A stretch of DNA of 33,504 nucleotides from Sandaracinus sp. (lineage in GTDB: Bacteria; Myxococcota_A; Polyangia; Polyangiales; Houyiibacteriaceae). Both the position numbers and the translations under genes were made by a program. Numbering within the stretch: the first letter of the stretch is position 1; each line of letters opens with the position of its first letter. Location: NCBI GenBank assembly GCA_020633125.1, contig JACKEH010000050.1, forward strand, positions 1-33,504, written 5' to 3'. Positions 1 through 8,425 of the stretch are shown here, in pieces. The notes under the pieces are model-generated. The model had not been told where the DNA came from, made no database searches, and was given only the letters and a program-made list of their open reading frames with translations.

Positions 1-361
1 CGTCGAGCTTCCGCGCACCACCGGCCCGGGCCTGAGCACCGACGCGGGAACCCACCCCGTCGACACCACGCCGACGCTCCCCGGCGACCTGACGACGCCG
101 CCAGAGACCACCCCGCCGACGCAGCAGCCGCCCGCGATGGAGTGCTCGCTCGCGATCACGCGCGCGCCGCGCCGCAACGCGCGCTTCACCGTGAACGGCC
201 AGGGCTTCGACGACACCGTCGTCGTGCAGGTCGGTGGGACGGTGCAAGTGGTGCGAGCGGTGACACCGACCTCGCTCGAGGCGCAGACGGATCGCGCGGG
301 CGAGGTCGTCCTCGTGCGCGGCGAAGAACGCGTGAGCTGCGGCCGGCTCGAGCTCTTCTGA
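1..361 (+). CDS. C-terminal part of an unidentified secreted-type protein (5' end outside window)
   Basis: An open frame runs in from the window edge (first full codon at base 2) and stops with TGA at 359-361. The first ~45 residues are a Thr/Pro-rich linker with repeated TTPP/TPPT motifs, as is common between domains of exported proteins. The last ~75 residues (from the Met codon at 137) look like a compact beta-strand domain with one cysteine near each end (MEC... and ...VSCGRL), which could form a disulfide. The order of strands around the NGQGF motif is loosely IPT/TIG-like, but I cannot assign a family. The true N-terminus is not in the window; the Met at 137 is internal because the linker is open upstream. 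A structured repeat element begins six bases after the stop. Confidence 0.7.
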   Translation, partial: VELPRTTGPGLSTDAGTHPVDTTPTLPGDLTTPPETTPPTQQPPAMECSLAITRAPRRNARFTVNGQGFDDTVVVQVGGTVQVVRAVTPTSLEAQTDRAGEVVLVRGEERVSCGRLELF

Positions 362-367
362 GGGCAA

Positions 368-507
368 CCGCCACTGGCTCGGATTCGATCCGCGCGAGTG
401 GCGGGATGCTCGGAGGTGGGAGCGGCCCCGATGCGGCTTGGCCCGTCGGGGCGCGCCGCTCCTCGACCAGAAGGAAGAGCATGAACCCGTGCAGCTGATT
501 CGTGCTC
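368..507 (+). repeat. Structured intergenic element, copy A (three hairpins)
   Basis: About 140 nt directly after the stop at 361. Hairpin 1 pairs 368-375 with 397-404 and has an inner stem around GGATTCGATCC (380-392). Hairpin 2 pairs 425-431 with 446-452, with an outer helix 421-424/457-460. Hairpin 3 pairs 477-485 with 499-507. The same order of blocks (GCTCGG-n-GGTGGGAG, GCGCGCC, GAAGAGCATGAA, CTGATTCGTGCTC) occurs in the minus strand at 27205-27343 with nearly the same length. In hairpin 3 the sense strand has a U.G wobble where the antisense strand would have an A/C mismatch, which favours an RNA made from the plus strand. Function unknown: it could be a 3'-UTR or small RNA, or a REP/MITE-like mobile repeat. 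Confidence 0.75.
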
Positions 508-635
508 CGCGCACGAACGCCGCGTGAAGTGGGCCCGATGCCACGACCCGGGGCTGCGCGTGGGCGTTCGCGCCAAGCGTCTTCGCTTTCCCCGGATTCT
601 TGGGGGTTTCGTACGCGTCGCCGTAGGGTCGCGCC

Positions 636-1517
636 ATGGAGTGGCTCAGGGACGTGCTCGGACGCCTTCGCGACGCGCTGCAGATCGACCTCTTCGAGAT
701 CTCGGGGACGCGCATCACCTTGATGACCGCGCTGACGGCGGTGGTCGTCATGGGGCTCACGCTCCTGATCTCGCGTCTCCTTCGGAGGCTCGTGCGCCGC
801 GCGTTCGCGCTGCGGGGAGCGGTCGACGACGGCACCGTGAACGCGGTCGCCAGCTTGCTGCACTACGTCGTGATCTTCATCGGTTTCGGCATCGCGCTGC
901 AGACCATCGGCATCAACCTCAGCGCGCTCTTTGCGGCGGGCGCGGTCTTCGCCGTCGCGATCGGTTTCGCGATGCAGACAGTCGCGCAGAGCTTCGTCGC
1001 CGGCGTGATGCTGCTCGCCGAACGCACGATTCGGCCGGGCGACGTGTTGGTCATCGACGGCAAGGTCGTGAAGGTGAGCCGACTCGGCATTCGCGCGACC
1101 GTGGTCGAGACGCTCGACGGCGAGCACGTCCTGGTGCCCAACGACTCGTTGGTGCGCGAGAAGATCACGAACCTCTCGTACGAGCACTCGGACGTGCGCG
1201 TCACGGTGATGGTCGGCGTGGCGTACGAGAGCGACCTCGACGTCACGATCGAGGCGCTCGAAGAAGCGGCGCGTTCGGTGAAGAACGCCGTGTCGCATCG
1301 CACGCCGGCGGTCTTCCTCGAATCGTTCGCGGACAGCAGCGTGAACTTTCGCGTCTGCGCGTGGCTCGGAAACCCGTGGGCGTCGGCGCGCTTCGCGTCG
1401 GACCTTCGCCTCGCGGTGTGGCGTGCGCTGAAGAAGGCGGAGGTCACCATCGCGTTCCCGCAGCTCGACGTGCACTTCGATCGTGAAGCGACGATTCGAC
1501 TCGACCGCGCGGCTTGA
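636..1517 (+). CDS. MscS-family small-conductance mechanosensitive channel
   Basis: A 293-residue protein of the MscS family, which opens under membrane tension to release osmolytes during hypo-osmotic shock. Hydrophobic segments at about residues 27-47, 72-92 and 94-125 fit the three-helix MscS core; the last is the Gly/Ala-rich pore helix (AGAVFAVAIGFAMQTVAQ). It is followed by the characteristic beta domain (RPGDVLVIDGK, then the VPNDSLVREKI motif) and a cytoplasmic alpha/beta domain. The length matches the minimal MscS core. The ATG at 636 is chosen because it gives a short N-terminus before TM1; only a weak AGGG lies upstream. It is transcribed alone and converges with the glycoside hydrolase gene. 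Family assignment is secure; paralogue type and gating are not shown by sequence. Confidence 0.95.
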   Translation: MEWLRDVLGRLRDALQIDLFEISGTRITLMTALTAVVVMGLTLLISRLLRRLVRRAFALRGAVDDGTVNAVASLLHYVVIFIGFGIALQTIGINLSALFAAGAVFAVAIGFAMQTVAQSFVAGVMLLAERTIRPGDVLVIDGKVVKVSRLGIRATVVETLDGEHVLVPNDSLVREKITNLSYEHSDVRVTVMVGVAYESDLDVTIEALEEAARSVKNAVSHRTPAVFLESFADSSVNFRVCAWLGNPWASARFASDLRLAVWRALKKAEVTIAFPQLDVHFDREATIRLDRAA

Positions 1518-1621
1518 ACGACGGCGCGAAGGCACCTGCCTCGCGCTCGCCCGCGGCGACGAGACCGTTCTCGGGGAACCCTTTCGAGCGGCCTCTCGGA
1601 ATCCGACCGACGGAAAGACGA

Positions 1622-1651
1622 CGGCCGGCAACTCGGGAAGAGGGCCGGCCG
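1622..1651. terminator. Possible bidirectional hairpin between convergent genes
   Basis: CGGCCGG (1622-1628) pairs with CCGGCCG (1645-1651) in the gap between the convergent channel and glycoside hydrolase genes. There is no T-tract, so terminator function is inferred only from position and stem strength. Confidence 0.3.
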
Positions 1652-1689
1652 CGTGAGGCTTCGGGAGGCTGCCGTCGGCGGCCGATCGG

Positions 1690-2880
1690 TCAGGGACGGT
1701 AGAGCGCGCGCAGGGCGTCGTACGCGGGGCGCGGCCGCCGATCGATGTCGACGATGCCCCACCACTCTTCGTTGAAGGTCGCGTCGGGGTGCGGTCCGCC
1801 GCCGGGCGCCACGCCGCCGACGTCGTGTGCGTCGAGCGAGCCCGCGCCGTCCTTCCACCACTCGTCGTTCCACTCGAAGATCGCGCCGCCGAGGACGAGC
1901 CCGTCCGCGTGGCGCGCGGTGGAGCTGTCGAGGATGGCCTGCGTCAGCGTGCGCGTCGCTTCGGCCTGCGCTTCGAGGTTCTCGCGCCCACCGCCCCGCG
2001 CGTCCCACGCGTCGGCGCCGTACTCGCCGATGAACATCGGCTTGTTCGAGCGCGCGGACCACGCGGCGAAGAGGTCACCGAAGCCGATGCCGCGGTAGGA
2101 GTTGATGCCCCAGGCGTCGACCGAAGGAATCGCCGCGAGGGTCTCGGGGCTCGGGAGCTCGCCGTAGACGGTCGCGACCGGGCGCGAGGGATCGAGCGCC
2201 TTGAGCGACGCGGCGATGCGCTCGGTGCGCGCGACCGCTTCGGCGAAAGGCACGCCGGTGTAGTAGCCGGTGTAGTTCCACTCGTTGCCGACGAGCCACA
2301 TGACGACCGCGGGGTGATCCATCACCGCACGCGCTGCGTCGACCGCGCTCGTCTCGTGATCGCCGCCCCAGGAGTAGACCGTCATCAGCACCGAGATGCC
2401 CCGCGCGTGAAGGCGGTCGAGCACGCTTCGATCGCCGATCGGGCCGTAGGTGCGCACGTGCGTGATGCCGGCCGTCTGCATCATCTCGGCGTCGCGATCG
2501 ACCGCGGCGGCGTAGTCGGGCGGCCACCCGCGTCCGCGCGGCACCGGGCTCCAGCACACGCCACGAATCTCGAGCGGCACACCATCGATCAGCAGGCGCC
2601 GCCCGTCGACACGAAAGCCTCGTTCCGGCATCGGAGGCGTGCCCGCGTCGGGCGCGGGCGTGCTCGCGTCGACCTCCCGCGTGCCGCCGCCGTCGGGATC
2701 GAAGCCGCCGCCGTCGTCGCTCGGGGTCGCGGCGTCGGCGGTCACGCTTCCGTCGGCGCGTGGGCCGGCGTCGCGTCGGGGAGAAGACGTACCGCCGTCC
2801 GGATCTCCGAGCCCAGACAGCGTGGCGTTGCAGGCGAGGCTCGGCAGGAGCGACGCGAAGAGGAGCGCGCGGGTGACCAT
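1690..2880 (-). CDS. Lipoprotein glycoside hydrolase, clan GH-A (GH2-type TIM barrel)
   Basis: A 396-residue exported enzyme. A lipoprotein signal peptide (LLPSLAC, Cys17) is followed by an Asp/Gly/Pro-rich linker to about residue 85, then a TIM barrel. Barrel features are the strand ILIDGVPLEIRGVCW-like start near residue 97, the acid/base motif GNEW with Glu200, and a probable nucleophile Glu286 in FIGEYGADAW. Asn-Glu on strand 4 and Glu on strand 7 are typical of clan GH-A; the sequence looks most like the catalytic domain of GH2 proteins without the beta-sandwich domains. The substrate cannot be read from the sequence; a beta-glucan, galactan or mannan-type polymer is plausible. It lies 111 bp downstream of the PEP synthase gene on the same strand, and a separate promoter is likely because functions are unrelated. 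Confidence 0.85.
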   Translation of the reverse strand: MVTRALLFASLLPSLACNATLSGLGDPDGGTSSPRRDAGPRADGSVTADAATPSDDGGGFDPDGGGTREVDASTPAPDAGTPPMPERGFRVDGRRLLIDGVPLEIRGVCWSPVPRGRGWPPDYAAAVDRDAEMMQTAGITHVRTYGPIGDRSVLDRLHARGISVLMTVYSWGGDHETSAVDAARAVMDHPAVVMWLVGNEWNYTGYYTGVPFAEAVARTERIAASLKALDPSRPVATVYGELPSPETLAAIPSVDAWGINSYRGIGFGDLFAAWSARSNKPMFIGEYGADAWDARGGGRENLEAQAEATRTLTQAILDSSTARHADGLVLGGAIFEWNDEWWKDGAGSLDAHDVGGVAPGGGPHPDATFNEEWWGIVDIDRRPRPAYDALRALYRP

Positions 2881-2991
2881 CGCATCCGAGTGGGCGCGGG
2901 CTTCGCGGCTGTTGACGAAAAACGCAGCGGCCCGCGCATTCGAGTTCGCGCGATGCGTAAGTGTTCGATTGTATTGCGTGTTTTTGGCGCC

Positions 2992-5364
2992 TCAGTGGCG
3001 CCGCGCCGCTTCCACGAGCAGCCGTCGTTCGGCGGCCGCGATCACTTGCCGCGCGGAGAGCACCGCGTCCGGGCTCACGCTGATCGAGTCGATGCCGAGC
3101 CGCACCAGATGCTCCGCGATCTCCGGTCGGTTCGTCGGCGCTTGCCCGCAGAGGCTCGCCTTGAGGCCGTGCTCGTGTGCTTTGCGGATGATCTCCCCGA
3201 TCGCCCACATCACCGCGTCGTCGGCTTCGTCGAAGAGCTCCGCGCAGGTCTCCGAGTCGCGGTCCACGCCGAGCATGAGCTGCGTCAGATCGTTGCTGCC
3301 GATGCTCACGCCGTGAATGCCGAGCTTCGCGTAGTCGGGGATGCGGTACACGACGCTCGGCACCTCCGCCATGATCCATTTCTGCAAGCCGCGTTGTTTG
3401 CCGAGGCCGTGGCGGTCCATGCGGTCGAGGCACGCTTCGAGCTCCCAGAGCGTGCGCACGAAGGGGATCATCGGGTGCACGTTCGGGTGTTGCTCGCGCA
3501 CGCGAGCGAGCACGTCGAGCTCGACGTCGAAGAGCTCCGGATCGCGCACGTAGCGGTAGCAGCCGCGGAACCCGATCATCGGGTTCTCCTCGTGCGGCTC
3601 GTGCTCGTGACCTCCTTGAAGCGCGCGGAACTCGTTCGTGCGGAAGTCGTAGGTTCGGTAGATCACCGGCCGCCGACCGAAGGGCGCCGCGATGCGCGCG
3701 ATGTCGCCCGCGAGCTTGTCGACGAGCTCGTCGCGTCGCCCTTCGGCGAGCAGCTTCTTCGGGTGCTCGCCGCCGAGCGCGCTCGTCAGAAGGAACTCCG
3801 CGCGAAGCAGTCCGACGCCGTCGACCGGGAGCGCCGCGGCTTCTTCCGCTTTTTCCGCGAAGGCCACGTTCACGAGCAGCTTGGTCGCGAGCGGTTCGAT
3901 CGCCGCCGCGAGCGCGAACGCCGAGGGACCGGCCGCGGGCTTGGGACGCGTGGCCAGCGCGTGCGAAGGCACCGTCTCGCTCGGGCTCGGCAGACCGTTC
4001 GTGGTCGGTGCGAGCGGGGTCGTGCTGCCGACGAGGTCGCCCGCGAAGATCTCGCCGGTGCCGCCGTCGACCGTGATCAGCGCGCCGTCCCGCAAACGAC
4101 GGGTCGCGTCCCCGGTGCCCACGACGCAGGGCACGCCGAGCTCGCGGCTCACGATCGCGGCGTGACAGGTCGCGCCGCCGCCGTCGGTGACGATGGCGCC
4201 CGCCCGACGAAGCAGCGGCACCCAATCGGGGCTCGTCATGCTCGCGACGAGGATGTCGCCGGGACGAAGCCGGTCGCCGTCCTCGACCGTGGTGAGGATG
4301 CGCGCGAGACCGGCGACACGCCCCTTCGACGCGCCGAGGCCCTCGAGCAAGACGGCGCCCTTCGCGTCGCGTTCGCCGAGCGTGGTGATCGGGCGCGCCT
4401 GCAAGAGGTGGAGCGTGCCCTTCTCGAAGGCCCACTCGACGTCCATCGGTTTGCCGTAGTGCGTTTCGATGGCGAGCCCGAGCTCGGCGACCGCGCGAAG
4501 CTCGTCGCTCGAGAGGCTGAGCACCGCGCGCTCGGCTTCCGGCACGTCTTCGCGATGCTCGCCTTCGGCCGTTCGCACGATGCGCTCGCGTTTGCTTCCG
4601 ATGCGGCTTCGCAACGTCGACAGGTCCGCTTTGTCGACGACGAAGGTGTCCGGCTCGACCTGCCCGCCCACGACGACCTCGCCGAGGCCGTAGGCCGATT
4701 CGATCAACATGCGCCGCGCGTCGCCGGTGGTCGGGTCGCTCGTGAACATCACGCCGCTGCGATCGGAGGCGACCATGCGTTGCACGACCACCGCGATGGC
4801 CGGCTCGTCGGTGAGCTGCTGGCTGGCGCGGTACGCGAGCACACGCGCGCTCCACAGCGACGCCCAGCAATCCACGACCCGCGCGAGCAGTGCGTCGGGC
4901 CCGGTGACGTTCGTGAACGTGGCGTTCATGCCCGCGAACGAGGCGTCGGCCGAGTCTTCGGCGGTCGCGCTCGATCGCACGGCGACCCGCACGTTCGAGC
5001 CGAGCGCCGCGTAGGCTTCGAGGACCGCAGCACGCACCGCGTCGGGCACGACCACGCCCGAGAAACGCGCGCGAAGCAGCGCCGAGGCTTCTTCGAAGGC
5101 CTTCGCGTCGCCGTCGCGCAAAGAACGCGCGGTCTCGGCGAGCATCGTGCGAAGACCCGCCTGTTCCACCGCCTCGAGGTACGCCGTCGCGGTCACGACG
5201 TAGCCGCCGGGGACCGGCAGCTTCGCGCGTGTCAGCTCGCCCAAGTTGGCGCCTTTGCCCCCCGCCACGTTCGTGTCCGCGAGCGAGAGGTCGCCGAAGA
5301 GACGCACCCAACGCGACGAGCCTTTCGGCGCGACGCCCCCCTGCAGCTCCATGCCGTCGACCAT
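2992..5364 (-). CDS. ppsA: Phosphoenolpyruvate synthase
   Basis: A 790-residue PEP synthase (pyruvate, water dikinase), which makes PEP from pyruvate and ATP with release of AMP and phosphate, the gluconeogenic entry step. Length matches the family. Domain order is an N-terminal ATP-grasp domain (GGKGANLGEL near residue 36; RSSATAEDSADASFAG near 130-146; QARPITT near 322), the mobile phosphohistidine domain with GGGATCHAAIVSREL (catalytic His401), and a C-terminal pyruvate/PEP barrel ending in SIGSNDLTQ and CGQAP (catalytic Cys739). All expected catalytic residues are present. The start at 5364 (MVDGMELQ) has no clear Shine-Dalgarno; the Met at 5352 is an alternative. Its stop codon sits between two GGCGCC copies. 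No PpsA regulatory protein gene is visible nearby. Confidence 0.97.
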   Translation of the reverse strand: MVDGMELQGGVAPKGSSRWVRLFGDLSLADTNVAGGKGANLGELTRAKLPVPGGYVVTATAYLEAVEQAGLRTMLAETARSLRDGDAKAFEEASALLRARFSGVVVPDAVRAAVLEAYAALGSNVRVAVRSSATAEDSADASFAGMNATFTNVTGPDALLARVVDCWASLWSARVLAYRASQQLTDEPAIAVVVQRMVASDRSGVMFTSDPTTGDARRMLIESAYGLGEVVVGGQVEPDTFVVDKADLSTLRSRIGSKRERIVRTAEGEHREDVPEAERAVLSLSSDELRAVAELGLAIETHYGKPMDVEWAFEKGTLHLLQARPITTLGERDAKGAVLLEGLGASKGRVAGLARILTTVEDGDRLRPGDILVASMTSPDWVPLLRRAGAIVTDGGGATCHAAIVSRELGVPCVVGTGDATRRLRDGALITVDGGTGEIFAGDLVGSTTPLAPTTNGLPSPSETVPSHALATRPKPAAGPSAFALAAAIEPLATKLLVNVAFAEKAEEAAALPVDGVGLLRAEFLLTSALGGEHPKKLLAEGRRDELVDKLAGDIARIAAPFGRRPVIYRTYDFRTNEFRALQGGHEHEPHEENPMIGFRGCYRYVRDPELFDVELDVLARVREQHPNVHPMIPFVRTLWELEACLDRMDRHGLGKQRGLQKWIMAEVPSVVYRIPDYAKLGIHGVSIGSNDLTQLMLGVDRDSETCAELFDEADDAVMWAIGEIIRKAHEHGLKASLCGQAPTNRPEIAEHLVRLGIDSISVSPDAVLSARQVIAAAERRLLVEAARRH

Positions 5365-5432
5365 GGTCTACGCGAGAGCAGGGGGTGTGCCGCGACGAAA
5401 ACCTCGCCTTTCGAGAGGGCGCATGGCGGTCG

Positions 5433-5447
5433 GCGCAAGGCTTGCGC
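5433..5447. repeat. Near-perfect palindrome upstream of ppsA
   Basis: GCGCAAG-G-CTTGCGC, 7-1-7, in the 123-bp gap between the dehydrogenase stop and the ppsA start on the minus strand. Possible dimeric-regulator operator; position is the only support. Confidence 0.3.
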
Positions 5448-5487
5448 GGCACGCGCGCGAAGTCGGCGCTGCGCATCTACGACTTCG

Positions 5488-6273
5488 TCACCCGTTCAGT
5501 GCGCGGGTCGAACGACCGAGCAACGCGATCGCGACGCGCCGCGGCAAGACGCGCTCGAGCGCCCAGACCGCCGCGCGGTTGCTGCGACCCGGCACGAACA
5601 CGGGGCCTCGTCCGAGCGCGTCGAGGGTGGCGCGGGCCACGTCTCGAGGTTCCATGACGGGCGCGACGTCACGCCGCGTCGTCGCTTCGTAGCCTGGCGT
5701 GCGGGTGGCTCCCGCGAGGCAAGCGAGCACGTCGACGCCACGCGGACGAAGCTCGGCGTAGAGACCCTCCGCCAAGACGCGTCCGAAGGCTTTCGTCGCC
5801 GCGTAGGTCGCCAGGGTCTCGGTGCCTCGAAGGCCGGCCACCGACGAGACCACGATCAGTCCGCCACGTCCGCGCTCGCGCATCGGCGCGCCGAGCTCCC
5901 GGGCGAGCGTCAGGGGAGCGCGAACGTTGACGTCGATCGCGCGCAGGAGCTCGTCCAAGGGGTGGTCGTGAAGCTCGCCGCGTGGCGCATAGGCCGCGTC
6001 GAGGATCACGAGCCCGATCGGCAGCTCCGCGGCGATCGCGCGCGCACGCTCCGCCAAGCCAGGCGCCGCGAGGTCGAGGGGTAGGGCGCGTGTCCGAACG
6101 CCGTGGCGTCGGGTCAGCTCGCTCGCGCGCGCTTCGAGCACCTGCGCCCGACGGGCGACCAAGACGACGTCGAGCCCGCGGCGCGCGCAGTCGTCGGCGA
6201 AGGCGAAGCCGAGACCCTCGGAGGCTCCGGCGACCAGGGCCCACGGACCGTAGCGTTCTCGGAACGAGGTCAT
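5488..6273 (-). CDS. Short-chain dehydrogenase/reductase (SDR)
   Basis: A 261-residue classical SDR. The NAD(P)-binding motif is GASEGLG at residues 16-22, followed by a basic VARR at the end of beta 2 (residues 39-42), which suggests NADP(H). The active site shows Asn116 (DVNVRAP), Ser143/144 (VVSSVAG) and the YxxxK pair Tyr157/Lys161 in TYAATKAFG. The usual NNAG motif is degenerate (LDAAYA, residues 91-96). The C-terminus with PGRSNRAAVWALERVLPRR resembles the SDR group annotated DltE/YdfG-like or 17-beta-hydroxysteroid type, but the substrate is unknown. The ATG at 6273 is the first Met in a good domain context, with no strong Shine-Dalgarno. It lies upstream of ppsA on the same strand and diverges from the DUF2330 genes. 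Confidence 0.9.
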   Translation of the reverse strand: MTSFRERYGPWALVAGASEGLGFAFADDCARRGLDVVLVARRAQVLEARASELTRRHGVRTRALPLDLAAPGLAERARAIAAELPIGLVILDAAYAPRGELHDHPLDELLRAIDVNVRAPLTLARELGAPMRERGRGGLIVVSSVAGLRGTETLATYAATKAFGRVLAEGLYAELRPRGVDVLACLAGATRTPGYEATTRRDVAPVMEPRDVARATLDALGRGPVFVPGRSNRAAVWALERVLPRRVAIALLGRSTRALNG

Positions 6274-6684
6274 GGCGCGTCGTACCAGCGATGGGCGGGT
6301 TGGAGCGAGCCGAAGATTCGCCGTGTGGCCGACGTCTCCAGGATCCCTCCATCGGGGAGGGGCAGGGGCAGGGCACGACTCGTGGGAAGCAACCCGGGTC
6401 TTCTCCAAGACCGTTTCGCAAGTCGACGAATCACACGCATGTCGGCCGCGACTCGAGCGAGAGGGGCAAACTCGAACACCCGATCTGGCCAAACTCTCGC
6501 CCTCCGAGTCGATTCTCACGTCGGGCACGGGCACGGGCGGGCGGGGCGTCGTGCCCGCGTGGCACGGGGCCTGCGAAGGTGTCCCTCCGGTGGAAGAAGG
6601 CGTGCCGCATCGTGTCGGACGGCGGAGTCCCTCGGGGCTTTCGTGCCGAGACGTCACGATCCGGGGCCACGAAGGAGGAGCGTC
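6274..6684. other. 411-bp divergent intergenic region with G-run clusters
   Basis: No convincing gene is seen between the divergent SDR and DUF2330 starts. Contents: a G-run cluster at 6354-6373 (GGGGAGGGGCAGGGGCAGGG), a second at 6523-6546 with GGGCAC-type spacing, and a small hairpin CGTGCC/GGCACG at 6550-6566. A strong ribosome binding site (AAGGAGGA, 6672-6679) belongs to the downstream gene. Both promoters should lie here, but I cannot place their boxes. Confidence 0.5.
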
Positions 6685-8424
6685 ATGAGGTTTACGACTT
6701 GGCTTTTGGCCGGGGCCCTCGCCGGGGGGGTCGCGCTTCACGCCCGACCCGCCCACGCCTGCGGTGGGTTCTTTTGCGACAACTCCCAGCCGGTGAACCA
6801 AGCGGCGGAGCGCATCATCTTCACGCACAACGGCGACGGCACCGTCACGTCGGTCGTGCAGGTGCTCTACCAAGGGCCCTCCGAGCGCTTCGCGTGGGTC
6901 TTGCCGGTGCCCGGTCGGCCGGAGGTCGGGGTCTCCTCGAACCTCGCCTTCGCGCGCCTGCAGCAGGGCACGAACCCCTCGTACCGTTTGAACACCACGG
7001 TCGAAGGCCAGTGCCGCGAGGAGTTCGAGAGCGACTTCGGCAGCGGGCCGCGCTCGCCCGGCACGTTTGCGGACGCCGCGGTCGCGTTCGCGGACGGCGG
7101 TGCATCCGCGCCCCCCGTCACGGTCGTCGATTCGGGCTCGGTGGGTCCCTACGACTACACGACGATCGCGCTCGACCCCGAGCTCGAGGACCCGGCCGAG
7201 GTCGCGGTGCAATGGCTCACCGACAACGGCTACGACGTGACCGACCTCGGGCGCGACCGCCTCGGGCCTTACCTCGCAGCCGGCATGAACCTCATCGCGT
7301 TCCGACTGACCAAGGGGGCCGACGACGGCGCGATTCGCCCCATCGTGCTGACCTACACCGGCACCCGTCCGATGATCCCGATTCGTCCCACCGCGGTCGC
7401 GGCGGAAGACGACATGGGCGTGATGGTCTGGGTGCTCGGCGCCCACCGCGCGATCCCGACGAACTACCGCCACCTCGTGCTGAACGAGGCGCTGCTCAAC
7501 TGGTTCTCGCCCGGCATCAACTACAACAACGTGGTCACCGAAGCCGCGAACGAGTCGGGGGGCCAAGGCTTCGTGACCGAAGACGCGCGTCCGTCGTCCG
7601 AGCTTCCGGACGTCTTCTTGGACTTCGAGGAGTTTCGACCCGCCGACTGGTCCGAGTCCAGCAACCTCGAGCTCGTGCGCAACCTCCTCTCGCGCTACTC
7701 CGGCTGGGACGGCGCCGCCGAGCTGCTCACCCGCTACGTCGCGCCGCCGGAAGGCATCTCGCCCGAGCAGTTCGCCACCTGCCCCTTCTGCTACATCGAC
7801 GAAGCGCTCGTCGCCGACCTCGATCGCGAAGGCTTCCTCGCCGACCTCGAATCCGAGGTCGTGGCGCCGATGCGCGACACGCAGACGTTGCTTCGCTCGC
7901 GCCCCTTCTCGACGCGCTTCTACACGACGATGAGCGCGGCCGAGATGACGGTCGATCCCGAGTTCGACCTCAACCCCGACATGGGTCGCTACTCGAACCA
8001 ACACGTCGCCGAGCGCGTGATCGAGTGCCGTCGGGACGTCTACCAGTTCGAGGCGCCGTGGCGCACGACGCTGCCGGACGGCCAGGTCGTGCGGGGCCGT
8101 GGCAACACGTGGCCCTTCGATCTGAGCTCCGACATGCCGGCGGTGCGGGTCATCGAGCAGGCCGGCACCGAGGGCGAGCCCGAGGAGGTCATGGACAACC
8201 GCGCCGCGATCTCGTCGGCCATCGGCGCGCACAACGACGCCAACCCGCCCGGCGACGTCGACGGTGACGGTGTGGTCGATCCCGTCCGCGGTGTGAGCCT
8301 CGGCGGCGGCGCCGGAAGCGGCGGTGGCTGCGGCGGTTGCAGCACCAACGGCAACGGTAGCGCGGGCTTCGCGATCGTCTTCGGCGCGCTCGCCCTCCTT
8401 CGTCGTCGTCGGAAGGCGGCCTGA
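6685..8424 (+). CDS. DUF2330 exported protein with MYXO-CTERM-like tail (first of tandem pair)
   Basis: A 579-residue secreted or surface protein of the DUF2330 family, function unknown. The ATG at 6685 follows an excellent AAGGAGGA at 6-nt spacing. A signal peptide ends at HARPAHA before Cys26 and the family opening CGGFFC. The family core is visible: AERIIFTHNGDGTVTSVVQVLYQ, FAWVLPVPGRPEVGV, a central GPYDYTTIAL segment, IVLTYTGTRPMIPIRPTA and IPTNYRHLVLNEA. The C-terminus has a Gly/Cys-rich spacer (GCGGCSTNG), a short hydrophobic helix and an RRRR cluster, the layout of MYXO-CTERM sorting tails that are thought to direct processing and surface anchoring in myxobacteria. The next gene starts one base after this stop, so the two are surely co-transcribed. 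Confidence 0.93.
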   Translation: MRFTTWLLAGALAGGVALHARPAHACGGFFCDNSQPVNQAAERIIFTHNGDGTVTSVVQVLYQGPSERFAWVLPVPGRPEVGVSSNLAFARLQQGTNPSYRLNTTVEGQCREEFESDFGSGPRSPGTFADAAVAFADGGASAPPVTVVDSGSVGPYDYTTIALDPELEDPAEVAVQWLTDNGYDVTDLGRDRLGPYLAAGMNLIAFRLTKGADDGAIRPIVLTYTGTRPMIPIRPTAVAAEDDMGVMVWVLGAHRAIPTNYRHLVLNEALLNWFSPGINYNNVVTEAANESGGQGFVTEDARPSSELPDVFLDFEEFRPADWSESSNLELVRNLLSRYSGWDGAAELLTRYVAPPEGISPEQFATCPFCYIDEALVADLDREGFLADLESEVVAPMRDTQTLLRSRPFSTRFYTTMSAAEMTVDPEFDLNPDMGRYSNQHVAERVIECRRDVYQFEAPWRTTLPDGQVVRGRGNTWPFDLSSDMPAVRVIEQAGTEGEPEEVMDNRAAISSAIGAHNDANPPGDVDGDGVVDPVRGVSLGGGAGSGGGCGGCSTNGNGSAGFAIVFGALALLRRRRKAA

Positions 8425-8425
8425 C

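Noticed and set aside
377..396. tRNA T-arm-like sequence GGATTCGATCC in the structured elements
   Set aside because: No acceptor stem, anticodon arm or CCA context around either copy; the similarity is limited to one hairpin.
2968..2973. TACAAT on the minus strand upstream of the glycoside hydrolase as a -10 box
   Set aside because: No matching -35 hexamer at normal spacing, and one hexamer alone is not evidence in this AT-rich patch.
1789..6084. A very long plus-strand open frame (1431 codons) opposite ppsA and the dehydrogenase
   Set aside because: Arg/His/Asp-rich translation with no domain, antisense to clearly homologous genes; a by-product of high GC3.
5488..6273. The dehydrogenase as a sterol C-4 decarboxylase linked to the cycloisomerase-like gene
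   Set aside because: It is a short classical SDR, not an extended NSDHL-type enzyme, and lies 16 kb away.
6272..6688. A 138-codon frame in the intergenic region before the DUF2330 pair
   Set aside because: It overlaps the strong ribosome site and start of the next gene, has no domain, and starts inside the opposite dehydrogenase start region.
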